A DNA stretch of 64,000 nucleotides from Takakia lepidozioides. Its lineage: Eukaryota > Streptophyta > Takakiopsida > Takakiales > Takakiaceae. The notes beneath the pieces are model-generated. The model had not been told where the DNA came from and searched no databases. It saw only the letters and a program-made list of their open reading frames with translations. Numbering within the stretch: position 1 is the first letter of the stretch; every line of letters begins with the position of its first letter. Position numbers and translations under genes: made by a program. Below are positions 1-10,507 of the stretch, one piece after another. Location: the NCBI GenBank assembly GCA_030704615.1, contig CM060732.1, forward strand, positions 79,256,171 to 79,320,170. The letters run 5' to 3'.

Positions 1-399
1 GGAGGCAAGAGTCAATCCGGGTTTGGGCTGGGGTGTCCTTACAGGAGCGACACCGTGGAGTTGTTTTTGGTGTGGAAGAGTTGTCGTTCTGATTTCTTGG
101 AGCTTCTCTCACCTCCATAGCTCTAGGTATTGAGAGGGAGTGTGTTGAGGGCTTTGTAGGGTGGATTCCTTTAGCCAAGGTGCCCTTGGCTTGACTTAGT
201 TTATGTGATAGAGTGGATGTCACTTGGAAGGACTAGGGCTTGTTCTTCATGTGATTGCTTCATGCTTTGAGAGCTTTCATTGTCTTCTACTTCTCTCATT
301 TCTCATCTCTTATCTATTGTGGTAGCTTTCTAGGATTGTGTGCTTAGATGTGTGGTTGACAGCGATGTATGTTGTGGCACGATGCTTAGGTGCACGACA
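1..399 (+). repeat. Gypsy-family terminal repeat, M plus B part (subfamily 2)
   Basis: Positions 1-317 match the M-type terminal repeat found elsewhere in the window: it shares the block around gtggattcc...cttggcttgac, and its first 110 bp match 20340-20460 in reverse orientation. Positions 318-399 are the short B repeat, starting TGTGGTAGC and ending GCACGACA, and nearly identical to 6594-6678 read on the minus strand. The B end is followed by unrelated sequence, as at 3789 and 39053. The left part runs off the window, so the parent element is not visible. Confidence 0.6.
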
Positions 400-413
400 A
401 TAACCATAAATAG

Positions 414-1100
414 TTATGGTTATGGTATGGATACTTCATTCCCAGTTGCAGGGGAAAGGTAAGGGTTTAGACGTAACAATGGCGTAAGGTTTTCCTTAGG
501 GTTTTCGACGAGGGTATAGGGCTTGGGTTGAAGGCAGAAATGGTGAGCATACATGCCGGAAGACTCGCACTCGCTACAACTTAGTGTGTGTTAGTATGGT
601 ACAAAATGGAAATTTGGTTACATTGAAGAGATTTGGATAACTAGAATGGTTATGGATATGGTATGGATAGTTGATTCCCATTTGCAAAGGGAAGGGAATG
701 GTTCTGGGGTATTGGGTTAAGGGTAAATGTTTAGGGTTTTCTAGTAAGGGTTTAGGGTTTTTGTTTAAGTTACAAAATAGACAAACACTTATGGAAAACT
801 CCAGACTTCGCTAGAACTTAGTGTTGTTAGTAGGGTACTAGTAAGCAAAAAAAAATGAAGAACCTAATATTATGGACAAGTATTTAAATGAAAGACTCGT
901 CGTTGGAACCTTGACCTAGTATTAAGATGTAATACAAACTATAACATGCCTAAATGCATGTCAATCCAAAACAAAGGAAAAAGCTTGCGCAAATGTGAAG
1001 GGAGAAGACATTTCAATAACCATAATGGTTATGGTTATGGCTATGGTTATGGTATGAATAGTTCATGGGCCATTTGCAGAAAAGGGTAAGGGTTAGAGGT
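414..1100 (+). repeat. Degenerate ATGGTT-rich repeat with telomere-like motifs, no gene
   Basis: Three diverged copies of a ~60-bp unit start near 414, 644 and 1026. Each begins with runs of ATGGTTATGG and continues through a ttca/ttga...catttgca block to aagggtaaggg. Between them, 729-763 has two TTTAGGG heptamers of the plant telomere type, with looser versions at 465-520. The stretch from 400 to 1525 has no supportable gene. Confidence 0.5.
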
Positions 1101-1525
1101 AATGCTAACAAAAAAAAGCAAGGTACTATAAAAAATGTATGTCAATCCAAAATCCTAAATTGCCAAAAAAATAAATAAAAATGAAAGTACACACTATGAG
1201 ATTTGGAAAGAAAATGACGTTATATAATGACTTTTGGGAAGCGCCTGGATCTCATGGGAGAAAATGGATATGAAGAAAACATAAGAGAGGATAAAAAGTC
1301 AGACCACCAAATAAAAACTATGAGAAATAAAAATTGTTTAAAATTTGAACAACGGAATAGAACATGTGAAATTCCCTCTTAAACCAGGGCCAAAGATGAG
1401 AAGTATGAAAATCAAATGAAATGAAAATTTGGTGCAGAAAAGTCGTAGAGCTTAGAGGGAAAATGGAGGAAAACCTCAGAGAAAAAACTTCAGGACTGGC
1501 AAATTGAAAAGTATGTCAATAACGA

Positions 1526-2824
1526 TTGAGTAAGGCTCATCCTAGTGGGAGACTTCAGTGGGAGAATTGGTGCGGCATGTCTATGAGGAGTTGGGGCATT
1601 TTGGAGTGCGACGCACTCACAGTTTACTTTAGGGGTAGTATTTGGTGGCGTGGTATGCATATAGAGGTGCAACAGTTCGTGGCTAGGTGCATGGTGTGTG
1701 ACAGGGTGCGTGCTTCATTCAACGCCCCTACACCATGGTTGCATCCTTTACCAATCATGGGATTGGGCTACAGGTGGAGTCTTGACTTCGTAGGACCATT
1801 GCCACTAACTATGCGACACCACAGATATGTGTTGGTGATGGTGGAGCACTTCTCCAAGTGGATTGAGTTGGTTAAATTGCCTGACAAGGCTAGTGAGGGG
1901 GCTGCGTATGCATTCTTGGATCGTGTGCTTAGCCGATTTGGTGCTCCAACTGAGGTACTCACGGACCAAGGGAGAGAGTTCTTTGGGGAGTTTCAGGTTT
2001 TGTGTGATAAAGCCTTGATAGACCACCGCACCACTTCTCGGGATCATTGAGGCCGATGGCTTGGCAGAGAGAGAGTTGTTCAGACGGTGAAGAGGGGTTT
2101 GCGCAAGTATGGCTTGCAGAAAGAACACCTAGGAGATTGGGATCTTCAGGTGTCTTGGTTAGCCATGGGCTACAGGTTCTGCAAACAAGCATCACTTGCC
2201 TCTTTCTCACCATATTTCCTTCTCTTTGGCCGAGAGCCGGAATTTCCTGCAGCCATTCGTAGGGACACTGCTCGAGTCCTTAACCTTGACGATCCGGACG
2301 TGTGGGTACGTGCATGTGATCAGCGTACAGAGTTGTTCAAGAAAGTCATGCCCATGGCTTTTGAGAACCTTGCCATTGCATAGCACCGTGATACGTTGAG
2401 GTATGCCACTATACGTGGTGGAGGATATCATCCTGGGGTTCAGAGGTTTAGCCCTGGTGACTATGTTTATTTGCAGCAAACTACTCCTACGACCCTGGAT
2501 GTCACTGCAAGGCGTGTTATTCTGAGGGTTCCAGAGGTGTTGCCCTCAGGAGTCCTGATCTTGGAGGGTCGGGATGGCATGACTTAGAAAGATCATGTGC
2601 GTAATTGTGCGCCATGTCACCTTCCCAATGTCGATGGTAGAGTTGACCCAAACTTGGCAGTGGTACCTGCAGGTTTGAGGTGCATGCTCTGTGGGTCTGC
2701 CAAAGGGGCAACCACCATGCTGGTGTGTGATCGATGCTCAAGAGGTTGGCATATGGGATGCTTGACACCACCTCTTGAGAAGGTTCCTGATGGAGATTGG
2801 TTATGTCTATACTGCTTGGGATAG
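1526..2824 (+). pseudogene. Ty3/gypsy integrase with C-terminal PHD finger, fragment (copy 1)
   Basis: This is a 5'-truncated and frameshifted integrase of the methyltransferase-bearing gypsy family. From 1526 it encodes the end of the zinc-binding domain (CMVCDRV) and the catalytic core, with the first Asp in SLDFVGPLPL and the second in LTDQGREFF. An in-frame stop falls at about 2048. After frameshifts it continues through the C-terminal domain (PGDYVYLQQT near 2455). At 2680-2820 it ends in a C4HC3 PHD finger: C-x2-C, C-x2-C, H-x2-C, C-x2-C, with GWHMGCL and GDWLCLYC. The matching full reading frame at 37084-38271 supports the assignment. Integrase inserts the cDNA, and a PHD finger would be expected to bind histone tails. 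This copy cannot be functional. Confidence 0.85.
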
Positions 2825-3072
2825 TGCAGTGGACATGACTAGAGGCAGCTAACAAGACATGGGAGGCCAAGCTCATAGGAGTCAATACATGAGATCCCAG
2901 GCTCAAGTTCACAGGTTGCAAGACGACGACTAACGATGGGGCAACTCTTGCACCCGACCTCTTGATCTATTGAGTTTGAGTGTAGTAGGGACAGTGGTGG
3001 AGGACTTAGTGAGGCTATGGTCACTATCACATCTTGTGGCTACCTGGACTTAGAGGGACCTAAGCACCAGCT

Positions 3073-3083
3073 AGGGGGGCAAT
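3073..3083 (+). other. Polypurine tract of gypsy copy 1
   Basis: The sequence aggggggcaat lies between the end of the PHD-finger frame and the A repeat. The same tract occurs at the equivalent place in the other two copies (6679-6692 minus, 38519-38530 plus), which supports a role as plus-strand primer site. Confidence 0.6.
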
Positions 3084-3789
3084 TGTGTGGACTAGTGACT
3101 GCCATAGTGGGCAGCATAGTGGCAGCCTAGTGACTGACTAGTTTTTGCCTAGTGGTTGGAGTAGTGGCTGGACTAGTGGTGGACTAGTGATATACTAGTG
3201 TGTGGTGTGCATATGTGTTGTGTGGTTTTGGACAGCGATATAGTTGTGTAGCGATATGTATGCGCACAACAGCTGTCAAGTTATTTTACCACTAGTGTGA
3301 AACTAGCTAGGAAATAGCTAGCTTTTATATATTGACATTTGGGATTGGCCCAAGTGTCAATCCAGGGGTCAAGGCAGATTTAGGCCCTGGAGTGGTTATC
3401 TTCACGGCAAGCACGGGAGGCTCATATTTCTCGAGTTGAGCCTCACCGCGCCTAGCTATGGCGCCGTAGTGTGGATTCCCCATGGCGTCGGGTGCACTTG
3501 GCTTGACTTGTATTTGAGTGATGAGGTTATATATGCATGGGTTTATGCTTCAGCTTTGTGAGCTCGCATGAGCTTGTGCTTGTATTATTCTTCTTTATCA
3601 TTGTGTGGACTAGTGACTGCCATAATGGGCAGCATAGCGGCAGCCTAGTGACTGACTAGTTGTAGCCTAGTGGTTAGACTAGTGGTTGGACTAGTGGTGG
3701 ATTAGTGGTATACTAGTGTGTGGTGTGCATATGTGTTGTGTGGTTTTGGACAGCAATATAGTTGTGTAGCGATATGTATGCGCACGACA
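3084..3789 (+). repeat. Gypsy 3' terminus, A-M-B arrangement (copy 1)
   Basis: A 188-bp repeat (A, 3084-3271, TGTGTGG...GCACAACA) is followed by GC, then M (3274-3600, 327 bp, TGTCAAG...TTTATCA), then a second 188-bp copy (B, 3602-3789, ending GCACGACA). A and B differ at only a few positions. The A/M junction is the palindrome GACAGCTGTC. M alone is found at 13232-13557, 15575-15901 and 39424-39756. Directly after B, copia LTR sequence begins with AGATT. Confidence 0.7.
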
Positions 3790-3976
3790 AGATTATGTAA
3801 GTTAACATCCATATAGAATGGACACATCTATATGAAGAGTCACAACCCTTTAGGGTATGACTGTTGAGTTGTTGAAGAGACATTGTCTTGTCTTCTTCTC
3901 TCTCATTCTTACATACATAAAATTGAGTAATCATACTCACTCTACACTAATGTTTGAGTGCTAGTATTTTAGAACA
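3790..3976 (+). repeat. Partial Ty1/copia LTR, 5' end missing
   Basis: This matches, in reverse orientation, most of the 5' LTR at 43851-44059 of the copia element: the gttaacatccatatagaatgg block, the ttctctctcattcttacat block, and the end ctagtattttagaaca. The first ~25 bp of the LTR are absent because the gypsy B repeat ends at 3789. Those missing bases are what remains of the copia 3' LTR at 39757-39782. Confidence 0.7.
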
Positions 3977-4041
3977 AATTTGGTGTTGACAAAGCCCGAC
4001 GCCTGGTATAAAAGCAGGCCTCTACCAGTCCAACAGTACTA
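3977..4041 (+). repeat. 65-bp dispersed repeat, also at 44119-44183 (inverted)
   Basis: The block aatttggtgtt...aagcccgacgcctgg, the TATA-like tataaaagcaggcc and cagtccaacagtacta recur as the reverse complement at 44119-44183, again next to copia LTR sequence. It may be the promoter/LTR edge of another element. No coding capacity. Confidence 0.55.
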
Positions 4042-5096
4042 GAGAAATATCCAGTGATCCTCACACAAGGTTTTCTTCGCCACCTTACAAAAATTGTTCC
4101 CATCGACTCCCTCCCTATCCACATTGTTGCTCAACCGTAACTGTCAGTGGCTACATATATCTCTCTTCAGCTTCAAAGCATTAAATTTAAGTTAGCGAGC
4201 TTTTAAGTTTTGGAGCCCCCTCTAATCCTGCACCCATTCACCATTCATGTTTCTGCTCCATTCAAAGTGGACCACGCCTCTAACCCTTCCCCTCCTCTGT
4301 ATCTCCCAACACATTTGGGGCTGAGGGGTGATATCAGGTTAGTGATCCCTGTGGAAACCCAGGCTTAAACCACTTCACATTTGTTATCAATGTCATCCCT
4401 GAAACAGATCCTACTGGCAAAGAGAGGATTGGTGGTCTCATGACAGTACGCACCCATTCCCAGAGCTAGTCAAGTCGATGTTAGTTCTTCATAGTGTCCA
4501 CTCTCTTTGTGTTGTCATACCAAGCAGCCCTTTGGAGTCTGAATGATACCTGGCTTGAAGTCATAGTTGAACAGTAAGGTGGTCAGCTCCTTGAGCTCGT
4601 GCCTGCTCCTCTTCCAAATGAGAAGAGTGGCCAGGCTTTCTAACCTTGATGGGCTGCTGACCCATGGAAAACCCTTGTGAGTCATCCTGTTATCCATTGT
4701 TCTAGGAAAAAAATCTGAACAGAATAACTGATCCACATTCAAGGGAGTGAGAGAAGGAGAGGTGCTAAAGGGTATGATAACTGGTCTTGTGGCAGGTGCT
4801 GATACATGGAGTGTCTCCTCAAAGGCTGGCATGTGTGCTATTGTGCTCTGGGCAGAAGACTGTGACAGAGAAAGTTTTTTCAGAGGGGGGTGAATAAAGT
4901 GATCTAAGACATCAAACATTTGGTGCTACTCCCAAGTATATGTTGTACAATTGATTTAGGACTTGCTTGTCCAGTCAGTTGTTGCTGAAATCTCTAGAGA
5001 AGCTTTGGACAAAGCGTCTTGCTCTTTGTGACTGGCTCCTTTTTGAGAGAGCAGGGTTTTTTCTTGACGGGTGTACTTCACTCACAACCATGTTTT
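4042..5096. other. No gene recognised
   Basis: About 1 kb without a recognisable protein or RNA gene. A minus-strand open frame at 4515-4919 (134 codons) matches no family I know and has no supporting context, so it is not called. Confidence 0.4.
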
Positions 5097-5345
5097 TTAT
5101 AGTGCCTCCGGAATATCAATGATCAACCCGGCCTGAATTTGGCCCCACCCTATCAAGCGCCAGTGCTTTTCAATTCGTCTGCTGAGGGCCGCTTTCTCCC
5201 CTTCGCTGGTGCAAACAGGGGTGGTCAATTGCAGTTTGACAAGATCATTCTTGACCGCAACCACACGCGCACCAGTCGACATGGAACCAATGTTGAGCAT
5301 GAGGACTTCAGACTTTCTCAACTTTGAGACCCGGGTATTTGCAGG
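5097..5345 (-). pseudogene. eIF2-gamma C-terminal fragment
   Basis: The minus strand encodes about 80 residues closely matching the C-terminal beta-barrel of eukaryotic initiation factor 2 subunit gamma, the GTPase subunit that delivers initiator tRNA. Diagnostic stretches are [35 protein letters not shown] and [14 protein letters not shown], ending in a stop at 5097. Upstream (5346-5400) the frame stays open briefly but no longer resembles eIF2-gamma. The GTPase and middle domains are absent. It is therefore a terminal exon or captured fragment, not a working gene here. Confidence 0.75.
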
Positions 5346-5994
5346 ATTGGGTGTCTCAGTTTTTGCGTAACATGGCAGTTTCTACTGTGACCTCCCTACA
5401 TGGTTTTATCCATATTTGTCCAACAATTCAATATTTCATCTAAATTATATGGTGTAGGGTTTCTAACTACAATAGGTATGTGTACCAATTGTTAGATTGC
5501 GAAAACAAACATATACAAAAGAGCCATAAAAGTTGATTACTGTGGACTGCAAATGTTACACATAAAATCTTATGGACTGAAAAAATATCATGTGTACTCA
5601 TACAATGACACAAAGGAAAACACACTGAGGGTGCCATTTTTAAATCCAACCCAAATTCACTTTTATGTGGACTAATTATCTTAGGAATTGAGAGCTATGG
5701 ACTATTTTGCACCTAAAAACAAGTTGATTTGCTCTAGTCCATAGCATCTTATGTTTTGGATTTTTGAGGTGTCTTCTTTTACTAAAAAGGCATACAAACC
5801 TATAATCTAGAGGTGCTAGGTGGTATATGGACAAGTGGTTGTAAATTCTAGATTTTGATATCTAAATGTTTTTTCAAATTAAAGATTAAAATATCTAGTA
5901 AAGAATGTTTTCAATCTTTGAGGAGGGACTATTTACTAAAAAATGTTATATATACTACTTTTTTTTTTAAAATAAACTGAAAGCAATAGATTCA
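5346..5994. other. AT-rich stretch, no gene
   Basis: AT-rich sequence ending in poly-T at 5995-6010. No recognisable coding region or repeat. Confidence 0.4.
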
Positions 5995-6425
5995 ATTTTT
6001 TTTTTTTTTCCATGGACTTCCAATGGACTTAACATATGCCGCTTTTGATCCACCCAACCCTGCAACTGCCCACCCTGCTTTGCTTTTTTGTGCCTTTGGT
6101 TCGAACTCCAAGCAGTCTACGAAGCAGAAATTAGAGAGCTTGTTGCGGATTATGGTTTGGAATATTGGGTTCCTAACATAGCCTGCACCTGCACCTACAT
6201 CCCCCGTAAGCACTCCTATGGTTGGCTGGTCATCACCTCCAACTTCACCACAGGAGAATTAATGATGGTCTGACTGGTCATCACCCCAGCCTCACCATCG
6301 ACATCACGCTCTAGCACTGACCGATGATCAAATCCGGACCAATCACCTATAAAAACAAGCGTCCACACAAAACTAACGTGGCGCACAGTCAGACATGCAG
6401 GTGAGAAGATGAGCCTCCTCAACAC
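5995..6425 (-). repeat. Gypsy 5' leader fragment
   Basis: On the minus strand this matches 19990-20345 and in part 23370-23600: the accatcattaa and gatgaccagtcagacc blocks, a TATA-like tttttataggtg near 6350, and the start of a Gag frame with GAGAGYVRNP. It is a promoter/leader piece of a related gypsy subfamily fused to the end of copy 2. Confidence 0.55.
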
Positions 6426-6591
6426 TCACAAGGGGAAAACCTATCTCCATGTCTCAAATGAGGCTCGACACCTCACTTGGCATGTGAGACCAAATGAAGT
6501 CCCAACACACAAAATATAAATATAAATATCTAAAATGTCCTAGTTAACTAGAAGTAGGTAATTATAGATAACCATGACTAAAACCATGACA
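6426..6591 (-). repeat. Truncated M repeat of gypsy copy 2
   Basis: On the minus strand, TGTCATGG directly follows GACAGC at the end of the A repeat, so this is the M position in the 3' terminus of copy 2. It is a different subfamily from the 3274-3600 M, and is cut short where leader sequence begins near 6425. Confidence 0.4.
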
Positions 6592-6593
6592 GC

Positions 6594-6678
6594 TGTCGTG
6601 CACCTAAGCATCGTGCCACAACATACATCGCTGTCCACCACACAATCTAAGCACACAATCCTAGAAAGCTATACCACA
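6594..6678 (-). repeat. A repeat of gypsy copy 2 (85 bp)
   Basis: On the minus strand it runs TGTGGTATAGC...GTGCACGACA and matches 318-399. It is preceded (at 6679-6692) by the polypurine tract gctaggggggcgat. Confidence 0.65.
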
Positions 6679-7029
6679 ATCGCCCCCCTAGCTGGTGGTT
6701 AGGTCCCTCTACCTCCAGATAGCTACAAGATGTAATAGCCACAGCCGTACTAAGTCCTCTATCACCGTCCCTATTGTACTCAAACTCTATAGACCAAGAG
6801 GCCGGGTACAAGAGCAACCCCATCGTTAGTTGCCGTCTTGCAATCTGTGAACTTGAGTCAGGATCTCGTGTGTTGGTCTCCTAGTAGCTTGGCCTTGCAT
6901 TTCTTGTTAGCCTTCCATGGTTGTATCCATTCCCACTATCCAATGCAATGCAGACATAACCAATCCCCATCAGGAACCATCTCAAGAGGTGGAGTCAAGC
7001 ATCCCATATGCCAACCTCTAGAGCATTGA

Positions 7030-8263
7030 TCACACACTAGCATGGTGGCTGCCCCTCTAGCAGACCCACACAACATGCACTCAAACTTGCAGGTACCACT
7101 GTCAGGTTTGGGTCAACCCTTCCATCAACATTTGGAATATGACATGGCGCGCAATTACGCACATGGTCCTTCCAAATCATGCCATCCCGACCCTCCAAGA
7201 TCAGGACTCCTGAGGGCAATTCCTCTCGAACCCTCAAAATAGTACGTCCTGCAGTCACATCCAAGGTCGTAGGAGCAGTCTGCTGCAGATAAACATAGTC
7301 ACCAGGGTTGAATCTCCGAACCCCAGGACGATAGCCCCCACCACGTATGATAGCATACCTCAACGTATCACGATGTTGTGCAATGGCAAGGTTCTCGAAA
7401 GCCATGGGCATGACTTTCTTGAACAACTCTGCACGCTGCTCACACGCACGTGCCCACACGTCCGGATCGTCAAGATTAAGAATTGTAGCAGCTTCTCTGC
7501 GAATGGATGTCGGCAAATCCGGCTCTCGGCCAAAGAGAAGAAAGTATGGTGAGAAGGAGGCAAGTGATGCTTGTTTGCTGAACCTATAGCCCATGGCTAA
7601 CCAGGGTAACTGAAGGTCCCAATCTCCTAGGTGTCCCTTCTGCAAGCCATACTTGCGCAAACCCCTCTTTACTGTCTGAACAACTCTCTCTGCAAGCCAT
7701 CGGCCTCAGGATGATCCGAGAAAGTGGTGCGGTGGTCTATCAAGGCCTTGTCACACAAAGCCTGAAACTCCCCCAAGAACTCTCTCCCTTGGTCCGTGAG
7801 TACCTCAGCTGGAGCACCGAATCGGCTAAGCACACAATCCAAGAATGCATACGCAGCTCCCTCACTAGCTTTATCAGGCAATGGAACCAATTCAATCCAC
7901 TTGGAGAAGTGCTCCACCATCACCAACACGTACTTGTTGTGGCGCATGGTTAGTGGCAACGGCCCTGCGAAGTCAAGACTCCACCTGTAGCCCAATCCCA
8001 TGATCGGAAGAGGGTGCAATTGTGGAGTAGGGGCGTTGAATGAAGCACGCACCCTGTCACACAAATGCACCAACCACAAATTGTTGCACCTCTGTGTGCA
8101 TACCACGCCACCAATACTGCCCTTGCAGTAGACTATGAGTGGGTCGCACACCAAAATGCCCCAACTCCTCATGGGCATGCCGCACTAACCGTGCCCGCTG
8201 TGTTGGGTGAGGCACAATCCTCACTCGACCATCCCCACACTCGGAGCAGGTGTCCCCTCCCAC
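7030..8263 (-). pseudogene. Ty3/gypsy integrase, frameshifted (copy 2)
   Basis: On the minus strand from 8263 there is an HHCC zinc domain (HAHEELGHFG, YWWRGMHTEV). The catalytic core has Asp in SLDFAGPLPL, Asp in LTDQGREFLGEF and a conserved ADGL...VVQ region broken by a frameshift near 7670. The C-terminal domain includes PGDYVYLQQTAPTTLDV. The PHD finger seen in the other copies begins near 7110 but is frameshifted (the Cys pairs fall in two frames). The pieces lie in three frames, so this integrase is inactive. Confidence 0.8.
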
Positions 8264-8429
8264 TTGAACCTCTTAGCTCATTGTAGGATCCGATCCCTCT
8301 CCTTGGCAGTCACAGTGGCTGCAGTGTCTCCAGTGCGGAGGTAGTCCAACACAACTGAATCCTCATGTATATCTTTGGCGCCACCTTGCTCATTGCTGGC
8401 CTCAGGGTCCTCAGACACTTGATCTACAG

Positions 8430-9970
8430 TCATCCCTGTTGCAGGTCCAACCTGGCCTTCCGCTGCCAAGATACACAGAAATGCAGATGCATGCCATCCG
8501 GGCGGCACCATCTCTCGTCCGTCTCACCATGCCACCGAGCTCCAGTGTCATCCTGCTGGCTCGTGCATGGATTGCGACTCAACCCATCTGCATTGCGATT
8601 GACCAAACCCGGTCGATGCACCACTTGAAAGTCATACTCTTGAAGGATGAGTGCCCACCGTGCAAGCTTCCCCGTAAGCTTGTCTGACTCCATCAACCAC
8701 TTGAGTGGTTGGTGATCCGTGACAAGGGTGAAGAGATTGCCGTATAGATAGCACCTGAAGTGTGCCACGGCCCACACTGCAGCTAAGCATTCTCCATCAT
8801 ATGAGCTATACTTAGACTCTGCAACGTTGTTCGAGCGGCTAGCATAAGCCACTACGAACTCTCTTCCCTCATCATCTACCTGTGTGAGCATCGCTCCAAT
8901 CTGTATGCAGCTGAAAAGGACGCCCCCTGATAGGTCGTCTCAAGATGGGCGCCGAGGTCAACCTCGCCTTGAGCTCTTGACAAGCTTGTTCTTTCTCATC
9001 TCCCCACTGCCACTCCTGGTCTACCTTGGTCAGCTTGGTTAGAGCCTTTGCAATGGCACTAAATCCCTTAACAAACCGTCTATAATAGTTTGCTAACCCC
9101 ATGAAAGCTCGAACTCGGCTCACATCCGTGGGGCGTGGAACCTGTGCAATGGACTCTACCTTAGTCTGCTGTACCCCCAATCCTCTAGGATATATCATGT
9201 GACACAGATACTCAATCTGGTTGTGGAAAAACTTGCACTTTCCCGGATGTAACTTCAATCCGTGCGTCCTCAAGCGCTCAAATACCCCCTGAAGATGTCT
9301 CTCATGCTCTTCCACCATAGCACTAAAGATGATGATGTCATCTATGTAGCACCGAGCAAACTCCACCCCTGCTACAATCTTGTTCATGACTCTTTCAAAC
9401 TCTACCGGAGCGTTCTTAAGCCCAAATGGTAAGAACCGCCACTGGTATAGGCAATCCTTCCCGTGCTCATTGATCCCCCAGAATGCCGTCTTTTGCTTAT
9501 CCGCCTCCTTGATCGGCAACTGGTGATATCCGGATCGTAAATCCAACGTGCTAAAGACCATTGGCATGCCCAATGGCATCAAAGATCTCCTCTGGTGTCG
9601 GCATGGCATACCTATCGGACTTGGTCTGACGATTTACAGGCCGGTAATCACCGCACAACGTCTCTACGTCCAATTGTCCAAAGACATCCTTCTTGGCTGG
9701 CATCACTGTGGCTGAAGCATACTCTCCCCTAGATAGCTCCACCAAACCAGCCTCCCAAAGGTCCTGAGTTCTCATCTGAATCAAGGACCTCTCCATGTCA
9801 CTGTATCTATAGGGTCTCCGAAAGATTGGCGTGTCAGTAGCCAATTCAATGCGAATCTCTTGACCCTTCAGTGCTCCTAAGTCCTTCAAACTGAAGGCAA
9901 AGCAGTTCCTGTAAGCCCTCAAGAACCGCCGTATACGTCGTCTCTCTCCTCCGGTGACTATAGGTCCAAC
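8430..9970 (-). pseudogene. Ty3/gypsy reverse transcriptase and RNase H (copy 2)
   Basis: The minus strand starts near 9970 with RAYRNCFAFSLKDLG and YSDMERSLIQMRTQ. It continues with [13 protein letters not shown], the palm motif CYIDDIII (near 9340) and FMGLANYYRRFVKGFS. RNase H follows: LHTDWS, then VTDHQPLKWLM and NADGLSRNPC. Reverse transcriptase copies element RNA and RNase H removes it. At least two frameshifts (near 9580 and 8890) break the frame, while the methyltransferase just upstream is unbroken. Domain order and motifs are unambiguous for Ty3/gypsy. Confidence 0.85.
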
Positions 9971-10507
9971 ATCAGGCTCCCAATTGTCCTCCGTGACTGC
10001 AATCTTGAGTCCAGCAGGCTTAGAGGTAGAAGACGCGTCCCGTGGTTGCTATGCTGCAACCTCTTGAGCAGTGACCACTGCCTCCTCTGTCAGTGACAAT
10101 GTCTCATCCTGCCCCATCATCCCATCCTTGAGGACCTCCTCAATCCGAGAAAAATCCCCAACCTGATCCATCACCCCAGCCTTGGCTGCCAACTCCTTCT
10201 AAACCTCCCACGTGTGCCATGGATGCAGCCTGCACCTCGTGGTCCTCACCTGCTCGCCCCCACTCACTGCCTGTACCGTCTCGGTAGGCAGGGAGACCAT
10301 GAAGGGAAGTGTACTCCATACTCTATGTTGCTCAGCCATAGCCAAGCTGATAATCCAGGTCAAGCAATTGAGATCCATTGCTTGCCCCAACACCTGACGA
10401 CGTGATGCCTGAGAAAGAGATGGCACCGCCGTGGCACTTGTGGTAAAACCCATCGCCCGCTCACGCTTGTCAGCATTGGGCTCCACTAATTGTTGCAACT
10501 GGTACAA
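9971..10507 (-). pseudogene. Spacer between methyltransferase and RT (copy 2)
   Basis: Minus-strand coding remnant joining the methyltransferase to RT: LVEPNADKRERAMGF...SLSQASRRQVLGQAMDLNCLTW. The same segment is recognisable at 34690-35190 in the 24-39 kb copy. It enters in a different frame from the methyltransferase, because that frame stops at 10486. No domain recognised. Confidence 0.55.

Noticed and set aside
3084-3789. Simple reading as an ordinary LTR starting at A
   Set aside because: Would predict A at the 5' end of copies and no B after M. The three 5' ends seen lack A, and B follows M at each complete 3' end, so the plain LTR model does not fit as it stands, although nested insertions remain possible.
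4515-4919. 134-codon minus-strand frame as a gene
   Set aside because: No recognisable motif, no supporting splice or promoter signal; could be chance in this composition.
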